Shown here: positions 26,975-36,694 of the stretch, piece by piece
Layout: every line of letters begins with the position of its first letter
How positions within the stretch are numbered: position 1 is the stretch's first letter
Origin: Caenimonas sp. SL110
GTDB lineage: Bacteria > Pseudomonadota > Gammaproteobacteria > Burkholderiales > Burkholderiaceae_C
NCBI RefSeq assembly: GCF_001044395.1
Contig: NZ_JANU01000059.1
Span: 1 to 64,000, forward strand
Direction of reading: 5' to 3'
Length of the DNA: 64,000 nt
Notes under the pieces: generated by a model
What the model saw: only the letters and a program-made list of their open reading frames with translations
Told to the model about the DNA's origin: nothing
The model's database searches: none
Program-made: the position numbers and the translations under genes

Positions 26975-27268
26975 TCAGACGCCGCCGACTTCGCCGTAGC
27001 CGATCTTGCCCAGGCGCAGCGCTTGCGCAGCTTCAGCGCGGATCACGCTGGGCTGGACGGTGGACTTGACTTGCGCTGCAACGCGCGAGCCGGCTGGCTC
27101 GGTGCTGCGGGTGCGAGCGACCGTTGCTGCTTCAGCTTGCACTTCGGCGCGTACGCGGCTCGATTCGAACTTGTGGCCGTATTGCGAAGCGTCGGCTTCG
27201 TCGGCGCGGGCAACGCCCGATGCGATGGCGGCGAGTGCGGCGATGGCGATGATTGCTTTGGAGTTCAT
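26975..27268 (-). CDS. Small secreted protein, possibly DUF4148-like
   Basis: A 97-residue exported protein. A signal peptide (IIAIAALAAIASGVARA) is cut before DEADASQYG, leaving about 75 residues rich in Ala, Arg, Val and Glu with SSRVRAEVQAEAA, which resembles the RAQVRAEL repeat of Burkholderiales DUF4148 proteins. The end is KIGYGEVGGV. Function is unknown. The ATG at 27268 is chosen. Its upstream region carries four 11-bp-phased TTAG repeats (27380-27416) like those before the nearby two-component operon. Confidence 0.75.
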   Translation of the reverse strand: MNSKAIIAIAALAAIASGVARADEADASQYGHKFESSRVRAEVQAEAATVARTRSTEPAGSRVAAQVKSTVQPSVIRAEAAQALRLGKIGYGEVGGV

Positions 27269-27379
27269 GATGGACCTTTTAAGTGAGTGAACAAAACTGG
27301 GAGAACACGTTTCGGTTGCCGCTTTGTTTCTTGATTCGTTGCTAAGCATCAACCGTGATCTCACTGTAGTTTTCGCTCG

Positions 27380-27416
27380 TTAGGTGATCCTTAGTGTTTC
27401 GTTAGCCTTGAATTAG
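27380..27416. promoter_or_regulatory. Four 11-bp-phased TTAG direct repeats
   Basis: TTAG occurs at 27380, 27391, 27402 and 27413, exactly 11 bp apart, reading CTAA on the minus (coding) strand. OmpR-family regulators typically bind such direct repeats. The last two units (TTAGC-N3-GAATTAGC) match the pair at 29926-29941 in front of the two-component operon. Confidence 0.7.
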
Positions 27417-27463
27417 CATGGAGTCGGGGGCGGAATCGCAATGCATGAATATTCATGTTTCGG

Positions 27464-27554
27464 GCCGCTTCGCGGTGGATTGCGGGTCAAGCCCGCAATG
27501 ACAACCAGTATCCCTGTCATGCCGGGCTTGACCCGGCATCCACCGCGAAGCGGC
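27464..27554. repeat. Paired-hairpin intergenic repeat, copy 4 (nested inverted ends)
   Basis: Outer 17-base arms GCCGCTTCGCGGTGGAT (27464-27480) and its complement (27538-27554) enclose hairpins at 27479-27499 and 27519-27539. It occupies most of the sequence left over in the 331-bp gap 27269-27599, which holds no gene I can support. The rest of that gap is the AT-rich promoter region of the small secreted protein. Confidence 0.88.
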
Positions 27555-27599
27555 GACTCCCCCTGGATCAAACGAAATGCAACCCCACAGGCGACAGCT

Positions 27600-28940
27600 T
27601 CAGGCCGCTTCGACGCGCGCAATCAGGCCGCTGCGGTCATCGCGGTTGCGCAAGGTGATGCGCAGGCCGCAGCGCTGCGCCGCAGCCTGCGCAATCGCCA
27701 GGCCCAACCCGCTGCCACGGACCTGGCTGCCGGGCACCCGGAAGAACCTGTCGAACACGCGTGAAAGCAGATCCGGCGGAATGCCGGGACCGGAGTCGAT
27801 GACTTCAACCGCTGGCCTGGCACCACCCTGCACCAGCCGAACATCAACAACGCCGCCTTCAGGGGTGTAGCGAAGCGCGTTTTCGATCAGGTTGTCGAGC
27901 ACGCTGCGCAGGTCGCCCGGCGAGCACTTGAGCGTTGCAGGACCTTCGTGCGGACAGACCAGCCCCAGGTCGATGTTTCGCTGGTCAGCCAGCGTGATGA
28001 GCGCGTTGATGCTCTCGTGCAACTGCGCGTGCAGATCGACCGTTCCCTGGTTGTCCACCACAGGCGCTTCCTGGCGTGACAGCTTGAGCAACTGGTCCAC
28101 CAGCCGCTGCGCGCGGCTCACGCCGGCTTCGAGCTGCGAGAAGCTTTGCGCGCAGGCGCCCGACGGCAAGTCGCGCCGCACATTCTCAAGTTGCAAGGCA
28201 ACGGCCGTGATCGGCGTGCGCAATTCGTGCGCGGCGTCCTGCACAAACCGGCGCTGCGTCGCAAACGCTGTTCTCAGGCGAGTCAGCAGGCTGTTGAACG
28301 AAATCACAAGCGGCTGGATTTCTTCGGGCACACGATTAAGGGGCAGCTCCGAGATCGTGTTTTCGTCTTGCTGCGCGGCTTGCTTTCCGATGTCTTCCAC
28401 CGCTCGGGACATCATGCGGGCCATGCCCCACAGCATCAGAATGGCCAGCGGCAAGAGAATGAGCACAGGCGCGATAGCGGCGCCGGCACGTTCGAACGCC
28501 ACATGCTTGCGAAAGATGCCGCTCTGGAACACCTGGACCCGCCTGCCACCGGCGCCTTCGGCGGCCGTTGTGTAAACCCGCCAGGTCGAATCGGCTGTCT
28601 GCACATCATGGAATCCAGGTGCAGGCTGCAGGCCGGCCGTGAGTTGCGGCCACGAATTCATGCGCTGGCGACCATCGGCCTCGTAGACCTGGATGACATA
28701 GCCGCCCATGCGGTGGATGCGATCGGGTGTGGCAGCAGCGGGCACGACGTTTTCTTCCTGAGCCGCGATCGAGTTGCCCAGCTGCGCCATCTGGTCGTCC
28801 ATGAAACCGCCAACCATGCGGCTGTAGGTCCAGTACGAGAACGCGGCCGACACGCCGCCCACCAGCAGGAACAGCGGAATGAGCCACAGCATCATCGCGC
28901 GCCGCAGCGAACACATCGGGCCCTTGGGAAAGAAGTGCAT
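27600..28940 (-). CDS. Two-component sensor histidine kinase (QseC/TctE type)
   Basis: A 446-residue inner-membrane kinase. Two transmembrane helices (about 17-37 and 153-173) bracket a ~115-residue periplasmic sensor region. The dimer/phosphoacceptor box is FVQDAAHELRTPITA with H238; the N box is VLDNLIENALRYTPEGG, followed by DSGPGIPP and GSGLGLAI. The start at 28940 lies one base after the response-regulator stop, so the two are coupled. The cytoplasmic HAMP-like part carries IQPLVISFNSLL, typical of this group. The signal is not deducible. Confidence 0.94.
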   Translation of the reverse strand: MHFFPKGPMCSLRRAMMLWLIPLFLLVGGVSAAFSYWTYSRMVGGFMDDQMAQLGNSIAAQEENVVPAAATPDRIHRMGGYVIQVYEADGRQRMNSWPQLTAGLQPAPGFHDVQTADSTWRVYTTAAEGAGGRRVQVFQSGIFRKHVAFERAGAAIAPVLILLPLAILMLWGMARMMSRAVEDIGKQAAQQDENTISELPLNRVPEEIQPLVISFNSLLTRLRTAFATQRRFVQDAAHELRTPITAVALQLENVRRDLPSGACAQSFSQLEAGVSRAQRLVDQLLKLSRQEAPVVDNQGTVDLHAQLHESINALITLADQRNIDLGLVCPHEGPATLKCSPGDLRSVLDNLIENALRYTPEGGVVDVRLVQGGARPAVEVIDSGPGIPPDLLSRVFDRFFRVPGSQVRGSGLGLAIAQAAAQRCGLRITLRNRDDRSGLIARVEAA

Positions 28941-28941
28941 G

Positions 28942-29646
28942 TCAGTGCGCCTCTGGACCGCCGGGCGCGGTATTGACCGAAGCCGCGCGCTCGGGCGCGA
29001 TGCGCCAGCCCAGGCCGCGCACGTTGCGGATCGTGTCCGCACCCAGCTTGCGTCGCATGCCGTGAATGAGTACATCGACCGCATTGCTGCTGACTTCTTC
29101 GCCCCAGCCGTAGATGCGGCTTTCGAGCTGGTCGCGAGACAGGATAGCGCCGGGTCGTTCCAGCAAGGCATGGAGCAGCGCGAACTCACGCGCCGAAAGT
29201 TGCGAACGCTCACCTTGCACCAGCACCTCGCGCGTGGTCAGGTCCAGCTGCACATCATTGCCGCCGATCACGGAGTGGGCTGCGCCATCGCGCCTGCGAA
29301 TCACGGCACGCATGCGCGCGAGCAACTCACGAAAGTCGTAGGGCTTGACCAGGTAATCGTCGGCGCCGATGTCCAGCCCGGTGATGCGGTCGTCGATGCC
29401 ATCTCGCGCGGTGAGCACCAGCACCGGCGTGTGGTCGCCTGCCGTGCGCGCCTTGCGCAGCACCTCGATGCCGTCTCGCTTGGGCAGGCCCAGGTCGAGC
29501 AGCACGCATGCGTAGCCGCCGTCAGCCATGGCGCTTTGGGCGAGCAGGCCCTCCTTGACCCAGTCGACCGAAAAGCCGTTGGCCGCCAGCGCCTGTTTCA
29601 GGCTGTGGCCAATCATCTCGTCGTCTTCAACCAGGAGAACTCGCAT
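28942..29646 (-). CDS. OmpR-family response regulator (QseB/PmrA/TctD type)
   Basis: A 234-residue regulator. The receiver domain has acidic pocket D8/D9, phosphoacceptor D51 (LLDLGLP) and K101 (VKPYDF). The winged-helix domain follows (LSAREFALLHALLERPG, then VDVLIHGMRRKLG and IRNVRGLGWRIA). It lies between the small membrane gene and the kinase gene in one operon. TTAG repeats 11 bp apart upstream of the operon fit its expected direct-repeat binding, so autoregulation is likely (inference). Confidence 0.95.
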   Translation of the reverse strand: MRVLLVEDDEMIGHSLKQALAANGFSVDWVKEGLLAQSAMADGGYACVLLDLGLPKRDGIEVLRKARTAGDHTPVLVLTARDGIDDRITGLDIGADDYLVKPYDFRELLARMRAVIRRRDGAAHSVIGGNDVQLDLTTREVLVQGERSQLSAREFALLHALLERPGAILSRDQLESRIYGWGEEVSSNAVDVLIHGMRRKLGADTIRNVRGLGWRIAPERAASVNTAPGGPEAH

Positions 29647-29658
29647 GGGTGGATTGTC

Positions 29659-29880
29659 CTACCGCAGGCGCCCGCCTGCATTCCAGCGCATGGCGCGCAC
29701 TTCGTCGCGAAGCCAGTAGGCCCCTTCGACCACCAGGCCCGAGGCGGCCAGTGCGGCGATCGCCAGCAGCGGCGAGAGGGCTACGCCCCAGGCGGCGACG
29801 CCCGCGAGCATGACGGCGCCGGCGACCACTGCGGTGAGCAGCAGGGCCATCAGGATTCGGGTCGCGGGGCAGCTATGCAT
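29659..29880 (-). CDS. Small two-helix membrane protein
   Basis: A 73-residue protein with two hydrophobic segments (about 9-28 and 32-51), then a basic tail (WLRDEVRAMRWNAGGRLR). No known family recognised. The stop is 12 bp from the response-regulator start, so it heads the two-component operon. Chosen start MHSCPATRIL at 29880; the frame begins at 29910. It could be an accessory that senses or modulates the kinase, but this is conjecture from position. Confidence 0.65.
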   Translation of the reverse strand: MHSCPATRILMALLLTAVVAGAVMLAGVAAWGVALSPLLAIAALAASGLVVEGAYWLRDEVRAMRWNAGGRLR

Positions 29881-29925
29881 GGGGTGTCCTTCCAGAGGGA
29901 ATGTCCGCACTGTAGGCCCGGATAT

Positions 29926-29941
29926 TTAGCGGCGAATTAGC
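29926..29941. promoter_or_regulatory. TTAG direct repeat before the two-component operon
   Basis: TTAGCGGCGAATTAGC contains TTAG at 29926 and 29937, spaced 11 bp, 46-61 bp upstream of the first gene. The pattern TTAGC-N3-GAATTAGC is also found at 27402-27417. Confidence 0.65.
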
Positions 29942-29964
29942 GTTGTGCCTGATCGCACGCCGTA

Positions 29965-30058
29965 GCCGCTTCGCGGTGGATTGCGGATCAAGTCCGCAAT
30001 GACAGCCTCTTCTCCTGTTGTCATGCCGGACTTGATCCGGCATCCACCGCGAAGCGGC
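29965..30058. repeat. Paired-hairpin intergenic repeat, copy 5 (nested inverted ends)
   Basis: Same 17-base outer arms as copy 4 (29965-29981 and 30042-30058) enclosing ATTGCGGATCAAGTCCGCAAT and ATGCCGGACTTGATCCGGCAT. It fills the space between the two-component operon and the orphan binding protein. Confidence 0.88.
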
Positions 30059-30073
30059 AGCAGCCCATTGAGG

Positions 30074-31114
30074 TCACTTGGGCAGCGACTCGACTTCCTT
30101 CACCCATCTGTCCACCAGCCGGCGACGTTCTGATGCCCGCCCGTATTTTTCAAAGTCGTACTTGACCAGCCGCACATCATCGATTTTCGGGATGCGCGGA
30201 TCGGGCTTGAAGGTCTTGTTGGCTGGCACCTGCAGGCTGTTGGCGCGCGCGCCGACCTGCTGGCCTTCCTTGCCCATGAGCCAGTCATAGTATTTGCGCG
30301 CGGCATCCCGGTTGCGCGAACCCTTGATGAGCGCGATGCCGCCAATCTCGTAACCCGTGCCTTCGCACGGCGCGGCCGATCCCACCGGAAACTTGTTGGT
30401 GACGCGTTCGTTGTCGAAGCCGAAGATAAAACTCACGCCAATGCCCACCTCGCCCTTGGCCACCGTGCGCGCCTGCGCCGTGCCGCTGCGGGTGTATTGC
30501 GTGACGTTCCTGTGCAGCTTCTTCAGGTAGTCGAACGCCTGCTCCTCGCCCCACATCTGCACCAGGCCTGCGAGGATGGTGTAGCCCGTGCCGCTGGAGC
30601 CCGGATGCGAGGTTTCGATCTCGCCCTTGTAGCGCGGATCAATGAGGTCCTTCCAGCATTTGGGCGCAGGCAGCTTCTTCTTTTTGAGCACTTCCTCGTT
30701 CCAGCCGAAACCGATCGCACTCGTATAGAACCCGCCCACATGGTTCTGGCTCATCGCGTACTGCCGCACCGCCCATCCGTGCAGGTCGTTCAGGTAGTCG
30801 GGCCGGTAGGCATCGAGCAGGCCCATTTCTGCGGCCTGGTAGTACGGATCGCCCGTGCCGCCCCACCAGATGTCGGTCTTGGGATTGGCCTGCTCGGCGC
30901 GCAATTGCGCCAGCGCCTCGCCCGTGGCCTTGCGCGTCTGCAGCACCCGGATGCCGGTGGCGCGCGTGAAGTCCTGCGCTGCGAGTTCGCACCACGACTG
31001 GTCGGTGCTGCAGATCGCATTGACCGTGCCTTGCGCCTGCGCGTTCGTGCCGTGAATACCCAAGGTGAATACGGCGATGGCGCCGATGGCGAGTGTCTTC
31101 AATGCGTTCTTCAT
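30074..31114 (-). CDS. ABC transporter periplasmic substrate-binding protein (iron/polyamine-type fold), orphan
   Basis: A 346-residue periplasmic protein of the type II binding fold. A signal peptide (cleaved near TNAQAQG) precedes VNAICSTDQSWCELAAQDFTRA, with TGIRVLQTRKATGEALAQL, DIWWGGTGDPYYQAAE and PRYKGEIETSHPGSSGTGY, all typical of the Fe3+/AfuA-like group. The two early cysteines (C near 35 and C near 41) are unusual. No permease or ATPase gene adjoins; upstream is a pseudouridine synthase 10 bp away. The ligand could be iron, phosphonate-like or a polyamine. ATG 31114 gives the signal peptide. Confidence 0.88.
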   Translation of the reverse strand: MKNALKTLAIGAIAVFTLGIHGTNAQAQGTVNAICSTDQSWCELAAQDFTRATGIRVLQTRKATGEALAQLRAEQANPKTDIWWGGTGDPYYQAAEMGLLDAYRPDYLNDLHGWAVRQYAMSQNHVGGFYTSAIGFGWNEEVLKKKKLPAPKCWKDLIDPRYKGEIETSHPGSSGTGYTILAGLVQMWGEEQAFDYLKKLHRNVTQYTRSGTAQARTVAKGEVGIGVSFIFGFDNERVTNKFPVGSAAPCEGTGYEIGGIALIKGSRNRDAARKYYDWLMGKEGQQVGARANSLQVPANKTFKPDPRIPKIDDVRLVKYDFEKYGRASERRRLVDRWVKEVESLPK

Positions 31115-31124
31115 GGCTTGTCCC

Positions 31125-31904
31125 TCAGAAACGTTCATCAGGCGCCAGGTAGCGCCACTGTCCCACCGGCAACTGTCCCAGCAGCACGCGACCGATGCGC
31201 ACGCGCTTGAGGCCCACCACCTTCAGGCCCACCTGTTCGCACATGCGGCGGATCTGCCGCTTCTTGCCTTCCCTCAGCACGAAGCGCAACTGCTCCGGGT
31301 TTTGCCAATCGACCTGCGCGGGCTTGAGGGGCTGTCCGTCCAGGCTCAGGCCGTTGCGCAGCCGCGCCATTTGTGCACGCGGGAAGGCGGCCTGCACGTC
31401 AAGCGTGACGTCGCCATAGCTCACGCGCACCAGGTATTCCTTTTCGACTTCGCTGTCTTCGCCGATGAGCTGCCGCGCGACGCGGCCGTCCTGCGTCAGC
31501 ACCAGCAGCCCGATCGAGTCGATGTCCAGCCGCCCGGCCGGTGCGAGGCCCCTGAGCTGTGAATGCGCGAACCGGTTTTTCGATCCATCGCCGCGCCAGT
31601 GGTTGCGGTCCTGCACCAGCACCACCGCGGGCTCGTGCCCATCTTCGGCCTGCCCGCTCACATAGCCCATCGGCTTGTTCAAAAGGATGGTGACCTGTTG
31701 CTGCTGCTGGCCATGCGCCTTGCGGTCCACTTCGATGCGTGCATCGGGCGTGACCTGCAGCCCCATCACGGCAATCTCGCCGTTGACGCGAACCCAGCCC
31801 CTGGCGATCCAGTCATCGGCCTCCCGGCGCGAGCACATGCCCAGCTCGGCCATGCGCTTGTTCAGGCGTGAAGTGGGGGCAGCTGCGGCGGGCGATTCAG
31901 GCAA
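31125..31904 (-). CDS. Ribosomal RNA pseudouridine synthase, RluF-like
   Basis: A 259-residue enzyme of the RsuA/RluB/E/F group. An N-terminal S4 RNA-binding domain (LNKRMAELGMCSRREADDWI, about 13-60) is followed by the catalytic domain with D127 in PAGRLDIDSIGLLVL and KEYLVRVS, then EGKKRQIRRMCEQVGLKV. These modify a single uridine in 23S rRNA. The RLDIDS pattern is closer to RluF (U2604) than to RsuA. Its gene is followed after 10 bp by the orphan binding protein on the same strand. Confidence 0.88.
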   Translation of the reverse strand: MPESPAAAAPTSRLNKRMAELGMCSRREADDWIARGWVRVNGEIAVMGLQVTPDARIEVDRKAHGQQQQQVTILLNKPMGYVSGQAEDGHEPAVVLVQDRNHWRGDGSKNRFAHSQLRGLAPAGRLDIDSIGLLVLTQDGRVARQLIGEDSEVEKEYLVRVSYGDVTLDVQAAFPRAQMARLRNGLSLDGQPLKPAQVDWQNPEQLRFVLREGKKRQIRRMCEQVGLKVVGLKRVRIGRVLLGQLPVGQWRYLAPDERF

Positions 31905-31947
31905 GGTGGGCAGTCCTGTGGGTACGTGACGCTGCCGATTGTCGCCG

Positions 31948-33155
31948 CTACTCGTGCCTCAGCGCCTCGATCGGGTCCATGCGGGCTGCGCGCCGCGCGG
32001 GGAAGTAACCGAACAGCACGCCGATGCAGGCGGCGAACACGAACGACAACACGTTGGTCAGCGGATCAAAGAGAAAGGGCACGTCCATCGCCGCAGCCAG
32101 CCCGATGGACATGGCAGCCGCGATGGCGATGCCCACGATGCCGCCCAGCGCCGCGAGCACCACGGCCTCGATCAGGAACTGCAGCAGCACATCCCGTTCG
32201 AGCGCGCCGATGGCCAGCCGCAGGCCGATCTCTCGGGTGCGTTCCGTCACGCTCACCAGCATGATGTTCATGATGCCGATGCCGCCCACGAGCAGGCTCA
32301 CTGCGGCCACGGCGCCCAGCAGCATCGTCATCACCTGCGTGGTTCCCGAGAGCGTCTCTGCGAGTTGCTGCGTGTCCAGCACGTTGAAGTTGTCGTCATC
32401 GCCGGCTGCGAGCTTGCGGCGCTCGCGCAGCAGTTGCGTGAGGCTCTGCTTGAGCCGGGTGGCGTCGCTGGCATCCTGCATGGACACCAGCAGCGTGTTG
32501 ATGCGCTGGTTGCCGGTGACCCGGCGCTGCAACGTGCGCAGCGGCACCAGCACGGTGTCGTCCTGGTCGTTGCCCATCGCGCCCTGTCCCTTGCCGGCGA
32601 GCACGCCGACCACGGCGCATGAGAACTGCTTGATACGCAATTGCTCGCCCAGGCCGCGCGTGGCGCCATAGATCTCGCGCCGTACCGTCTCGCCGATGAT
32701 GCAGACCGCGCCGCCCGATTGCAGCTCATCGCCTTCGAACTGGCGTCCCGAAGCCAGCTTCCAGTTGCCTGTGTCGAACCACGCGTTGGTGCTGCCGATG
32801 ACGCTGGTGGACCAGTTGCGCCCGTTGCCCACCACGGTGACATTGGTGCGCGCTTCGGGGGCCACGGCTTCGACGCCACCGATCTGCGCGAGGATGGCAT
32901 CGCCGTCGGATTCCTTGAACGCAGGTGCGCCACCGCCGGGCCCGCCCGGTCCCTGCCGCTGGCCGGGCCGCACCATCAGCAGGTTGGTGCCCAGGCTGGA
33001 TATCTGCATCTGCACCGCCCGCGTGGCGCCGTTGCCGAGCGTGACCATGGTGATCACGGCGCTGACACCGATGACGATGCCCAGAATCGTGAGGAACGAT
33101 CGCAGCAGGTTGCGCCGGATCGAGCGCAATGCGAGGAACAGCGTGTTGACCAGCA

Positions 33156-33156
<1 letters not shown>
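31948..33156 (-). CDS. MacB-type ABC transporter permease
   Basis: A 402-residue permease of the MacB/FtsX fold. One helix near the N-terminus (SFLTILGIVIGVSAVITMV) precedes a periplasmic domain of about 230 residues, with three helices at the end and the closing PARRAARMDPIEALRHE. In this system MacB is split: the ATPase is a separate gene. The ATG at 33156 overlaps the ATPase stop (TGATG). Together with the HlyD and outer-membrane genes it forms a tripartite exporter for a macrolide, peptide or heme-like substrate; which one is not known. Confidence 0.93.
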
Positions 33157-33874
<718 letters not shown>

Positions 33875-33878
<4 letters not shown>

Positions 33879-35224
33879 GGTGCGGCCGCGGTCTTCTGGT
33901 CGACGATGACCTGCATACCCGCCTTGAGGTCCCCCGACGTGATTTCGGTCATGCGGCCGTCGCTGATGCCTGCCATCACCGACAGTGGCGCGGCCTTGCC
34001 ATCCTGCAGCACCCACACGCGGCGGGCAGCAGCGCCCGGCTGGTCTGTGGTTGCCGAGCCCGAATTGCGCGCACGTCGCGGCATGCGGGGCGTGAGGCGG
34101 GCCACGATGCCACCGCTGGCCGCCGGTTGCGTGGCCGCTGCCGCCGCCGAGTCAACGGGCTCGAAGCGCAGCGCACTGTTGGGCACCAGCAGCACGTCGT
34201 TACGCTGCACCGCGATGATGTTGGCGCTCGCGGTCATGCCGGGGCGCAGGCTCAGGTCGGCGTTGTTCACATCCAGGTGCGTGAGATAGGTGACCACGTT
34301 GTCCGTGATGGTCGAGCCGAAGGCCACGCGCGTGATCGTGGCCGGGTATTGACGGCCGGGGTACGCACTCACCGTGAAGGTGGCCGGCTGCCCGGCCTTC
34401 ACCGAGCCGACATCGGCTTCATCGACGTAAACCTGCAGGCGCAGCTTGGACAGGTCCTCGGCGACGGAGAACAGTGTCACGGCCTGAAGCGACGCCGCCA
34501 CCGCATTGCCGGGATCGACATTGCGGGTGAGGATGACGCCATCAGACGGGGCGCGGATCGACGCCTTCGAAAGATTGATCCCGTCGGTGGAAAGAGCCGC
34601 CTGCGCATCGGCCACACCGGCGCGCGCGCTCGTCTCATCGGCCACCGCACGGGCGAGCGTGGCCCGTGCGCCATCCATTTCGGCGCGCGAGGGAACCTTG
34701 CCGCCGGACAGCTGCGAAACCTCCTCGAATCGCGCCAGGCCGGCCCGCGCCTCGCGCACCGTTGCGGCCGACTGGGCGACCCGCGCGTTGGCCGCGGCCA
34801 CCGACGCGCGCGAACGCAGGATCTGGTCGTTGAGCTTTGCGGTGTCGAGCTCGACCAGGACCTGGCCCTTGCGAATCCGGTCGTTCACGTCCACGTGGAC
34901 TTTGAGCACGGTGCCCGAGAGTTCGCTGCCGATGTTGATGGCACGGGTCGGCTGCAGCGTGCCGTTGGCCGTGACGGTCAGTGTCAGGTTGCCGCGCCCC
35001 ACGGGCTGGGTGATGTAGCTGGGGGCCGCGTTGGCGGACTGGCGAACCTGCCAGTACCAGGCGCCGGCGATCAGCGCCACCACCAGCAGGGCGGCGGCCC
35101 ACAGCGTCGGGCGGCGATACCAGGGGTGCACGGTCGAGCCGTCATCCAGGGACGCGATGTCAGCCGGACTCTCGGGCTGGGCGGCGGCCGGTTGCGACGC
35201 AGATGCGGGAAGGGGACTGTTCAT
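33875..35224 (-). CDS. Periplasmic adaptor (membrane fusion protein, MacA/HlyD family)
   Basis: A 449-residue adaptor. A single transmembrane anchor (about 41-58, LWAAALLVVALIAGAWYW) follows a 40-residue cytoplasmic leader rich in Ala/Pro. The lipoyl halves and helical hairpin (KLNDQILRSRASVAAANARV, then SGGKVPSRAEMDGA) and beta-barrel follow, ending in YTHLDVNNADLSLRPGMTASANI-like sequence. It links the MacB permease to the TolC-like factor. A ~45-residue insertion (350-395: AAAATQPAASGG, RARNSGSATTDQPG) is low-complexity. The start overlaps the outer-membrane gene (ATGA). Confidence 0.93.
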
Positions 35225-36654
35225 GAGGGGGCGCTTCCTGCCGGCGTGGGCGCCAGCGTCGTGTCGTCATCGGGCTGCCAGCCGCCGCCCAGCGCCTTGT
35301 AAAGACGCACATGGTCGGCGGTCACATCGGCTGCCGCACCGGCGACGCTGTCTTGCGTGGAGAGCTGGTTGCGCTGCGTTTCCAGCACCACCTGAAAGTC
35401 CACCAGCCCGCTCGAATAGCGCTGCCGCGCCATCAGTGCCGCGTTGGCGGCGGCGCCAGCGGCTTGCTGCAGGTGTGCCAGGCGCTCGCGGTCGCTGCGC
35501 AGCGCCACCAGTGCGTCTTCGACCTCCTTCAGTGCCGTCAATACGGCGCCGCGATAGGCCGCAACGGCTTGATCCATGGCCGCCTGCTGCGCGCGTACTT
35601 GCGCCCGCCCGGCCCCACCGTCGAACAGCGGCCATGCAAGGCCTGCGAGCAACGAGCTCGCCACCGATGCGCCGCTGGTCAGCGATCCGAGGGTGAGTGC
35701 ATTCAGGCCGAGCGAGCCGGCCAGCCGGAAGCTGGGAAGGGTCTGGGCATGGGCCTGCGAAACCCGGGCCGATGCGGCCACCACCTGGTACTCGGCAGCA
35801 CGAATGTCAGGCCGCTGGCGCAAGGTGTCCGCAGGCAGACTGAGCGCCATGCCAGCCGGCGCTGCGGGAATGGGTCCAGGCGAATCGAGCTGGCCCGACA
35901 ACGCCATCGGCGGCCGCCCGGTCAGTGTCGCAAGCGCATGAACAAGTTGCTGGTTGGCTGCGCGCAGAACCGTCACCTGTGCACGCGACTGTTCGGCTGC
36001 CGCGCGCGACTGCTCCGCTTCGAGCGAAGACACAAGTCCTGCCTGCAGCCGCCACTGCGTGATCTGCAGGAGTTCCTGCTGGCTCGCCAGGTTGTCCAGT
36101 GCGATTGCGAGCCGCGCCTGGCCGCTACGCAGCGCGATATAGCCCAGCGCGACTTCGGCAGCGATCGAGACCCGCGCGTCGCCCAGGTTGGCGGCACCGG
36201 CGCGTTCGACCGCAACACCCGCCGCGACCGCGCTTTGCTTGCCGCCGAAAACATCGAGCTCCCAGGCCGCGTCGAGCCCGATGCGAAAACTGTTCGATGC
36301 ACTGCCGCCGCCCGAGCGGCTGCGACCGGCCGAAGCCGAGCCGTCCAGGGCAGGCAGCAGCCCGGCGGCCGCCGTTTCGCGCTGGGCGCGTGCCTGCGCG
36401 AGCGAGGCCTGCGCGATCGCGATGGTGTGGTTGGACCGCAGCGCATCGGCAACCAGCCGCGCGAGCAGCGGGTCGTCCAGGCGCAACCACCACTGCGACA
36501 ACGCGGACGGGCCGGCACGATCTGCGGCCTCGCCTTGCGACCAGGCCGCTGGCACGTCCAATGGCAGCGGTGCACCGGTGGGCGCAGGCCCGCTCGCGCA
36601 GCCGCCGAGCGCCAAAGCCAGGCCGGCGAGCGGCCCTGGCAGGTGAGTCAGCAT
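35221..36654 (-). CDS. Outer-membrane efflux lipoprotein, TolC/NodT family
   Basis: A 477-residue trimeric channel lipoprotein. The lipobox ALGGCASG sets C19 as the lipid anchor. Two duplicated OEP domains follow (ALRSNHTIAIAQASLAQARAQ, later ARQRYSSGLVDFQVVLETQ), each beginning with the conserved VADALRSN or the LTALKEVEDALVAL helix. It completes a MacAB-type exporter as the first gene of the operon. The ATG at 36654 gives the standard signal; a start at 36690 is possible. No regulator gene adjoins. Confidence 0.92.
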   Translation of the reverse strand: MLTHLPGPLAGLALALGGCASGPAPTGAPLPLDVPAAWSQGEAADRAGPSALSQWWLRLDDPLLARLVADALRSNHTIAIAQASLAQARAQRETAAAGLLPALDGSASAGRSRSGGGSASNSFRIGLDAAWELDVFGGKQSAVAAGVAVERAGAANLGDARVSIAAEVALGYIALRSGQARLAIALDNLASQQELLQITQWRLQAGLVSSLEAEQSRAAAEQSRAQVTVLRAANQQLVHALATLTGRPPMALSGQLDSPGPIPAAPAGMALSLPADTLRQRPDIRAAEYQVVAASARVSQAHAQTLPSFRLAGSLGLNALTLGSLTSGASVASSLLAGLAWPLFDGGAGRAQVRAQQAAMDQAVAAYRGAVLTALKEVEDALVALRSDRERLAHLQQAAGAAANAALMARQRYSSGLVDFQVVLETQRNQLSTQDSVAGAAADVTADHVRLYKALGGGWQPDDDTTLAPTPAGSAPS

Positions 36655-36694
36655 GGATGCCAGCCCCGAAAGGCGCAGTGCGACCGGCAAAGCG

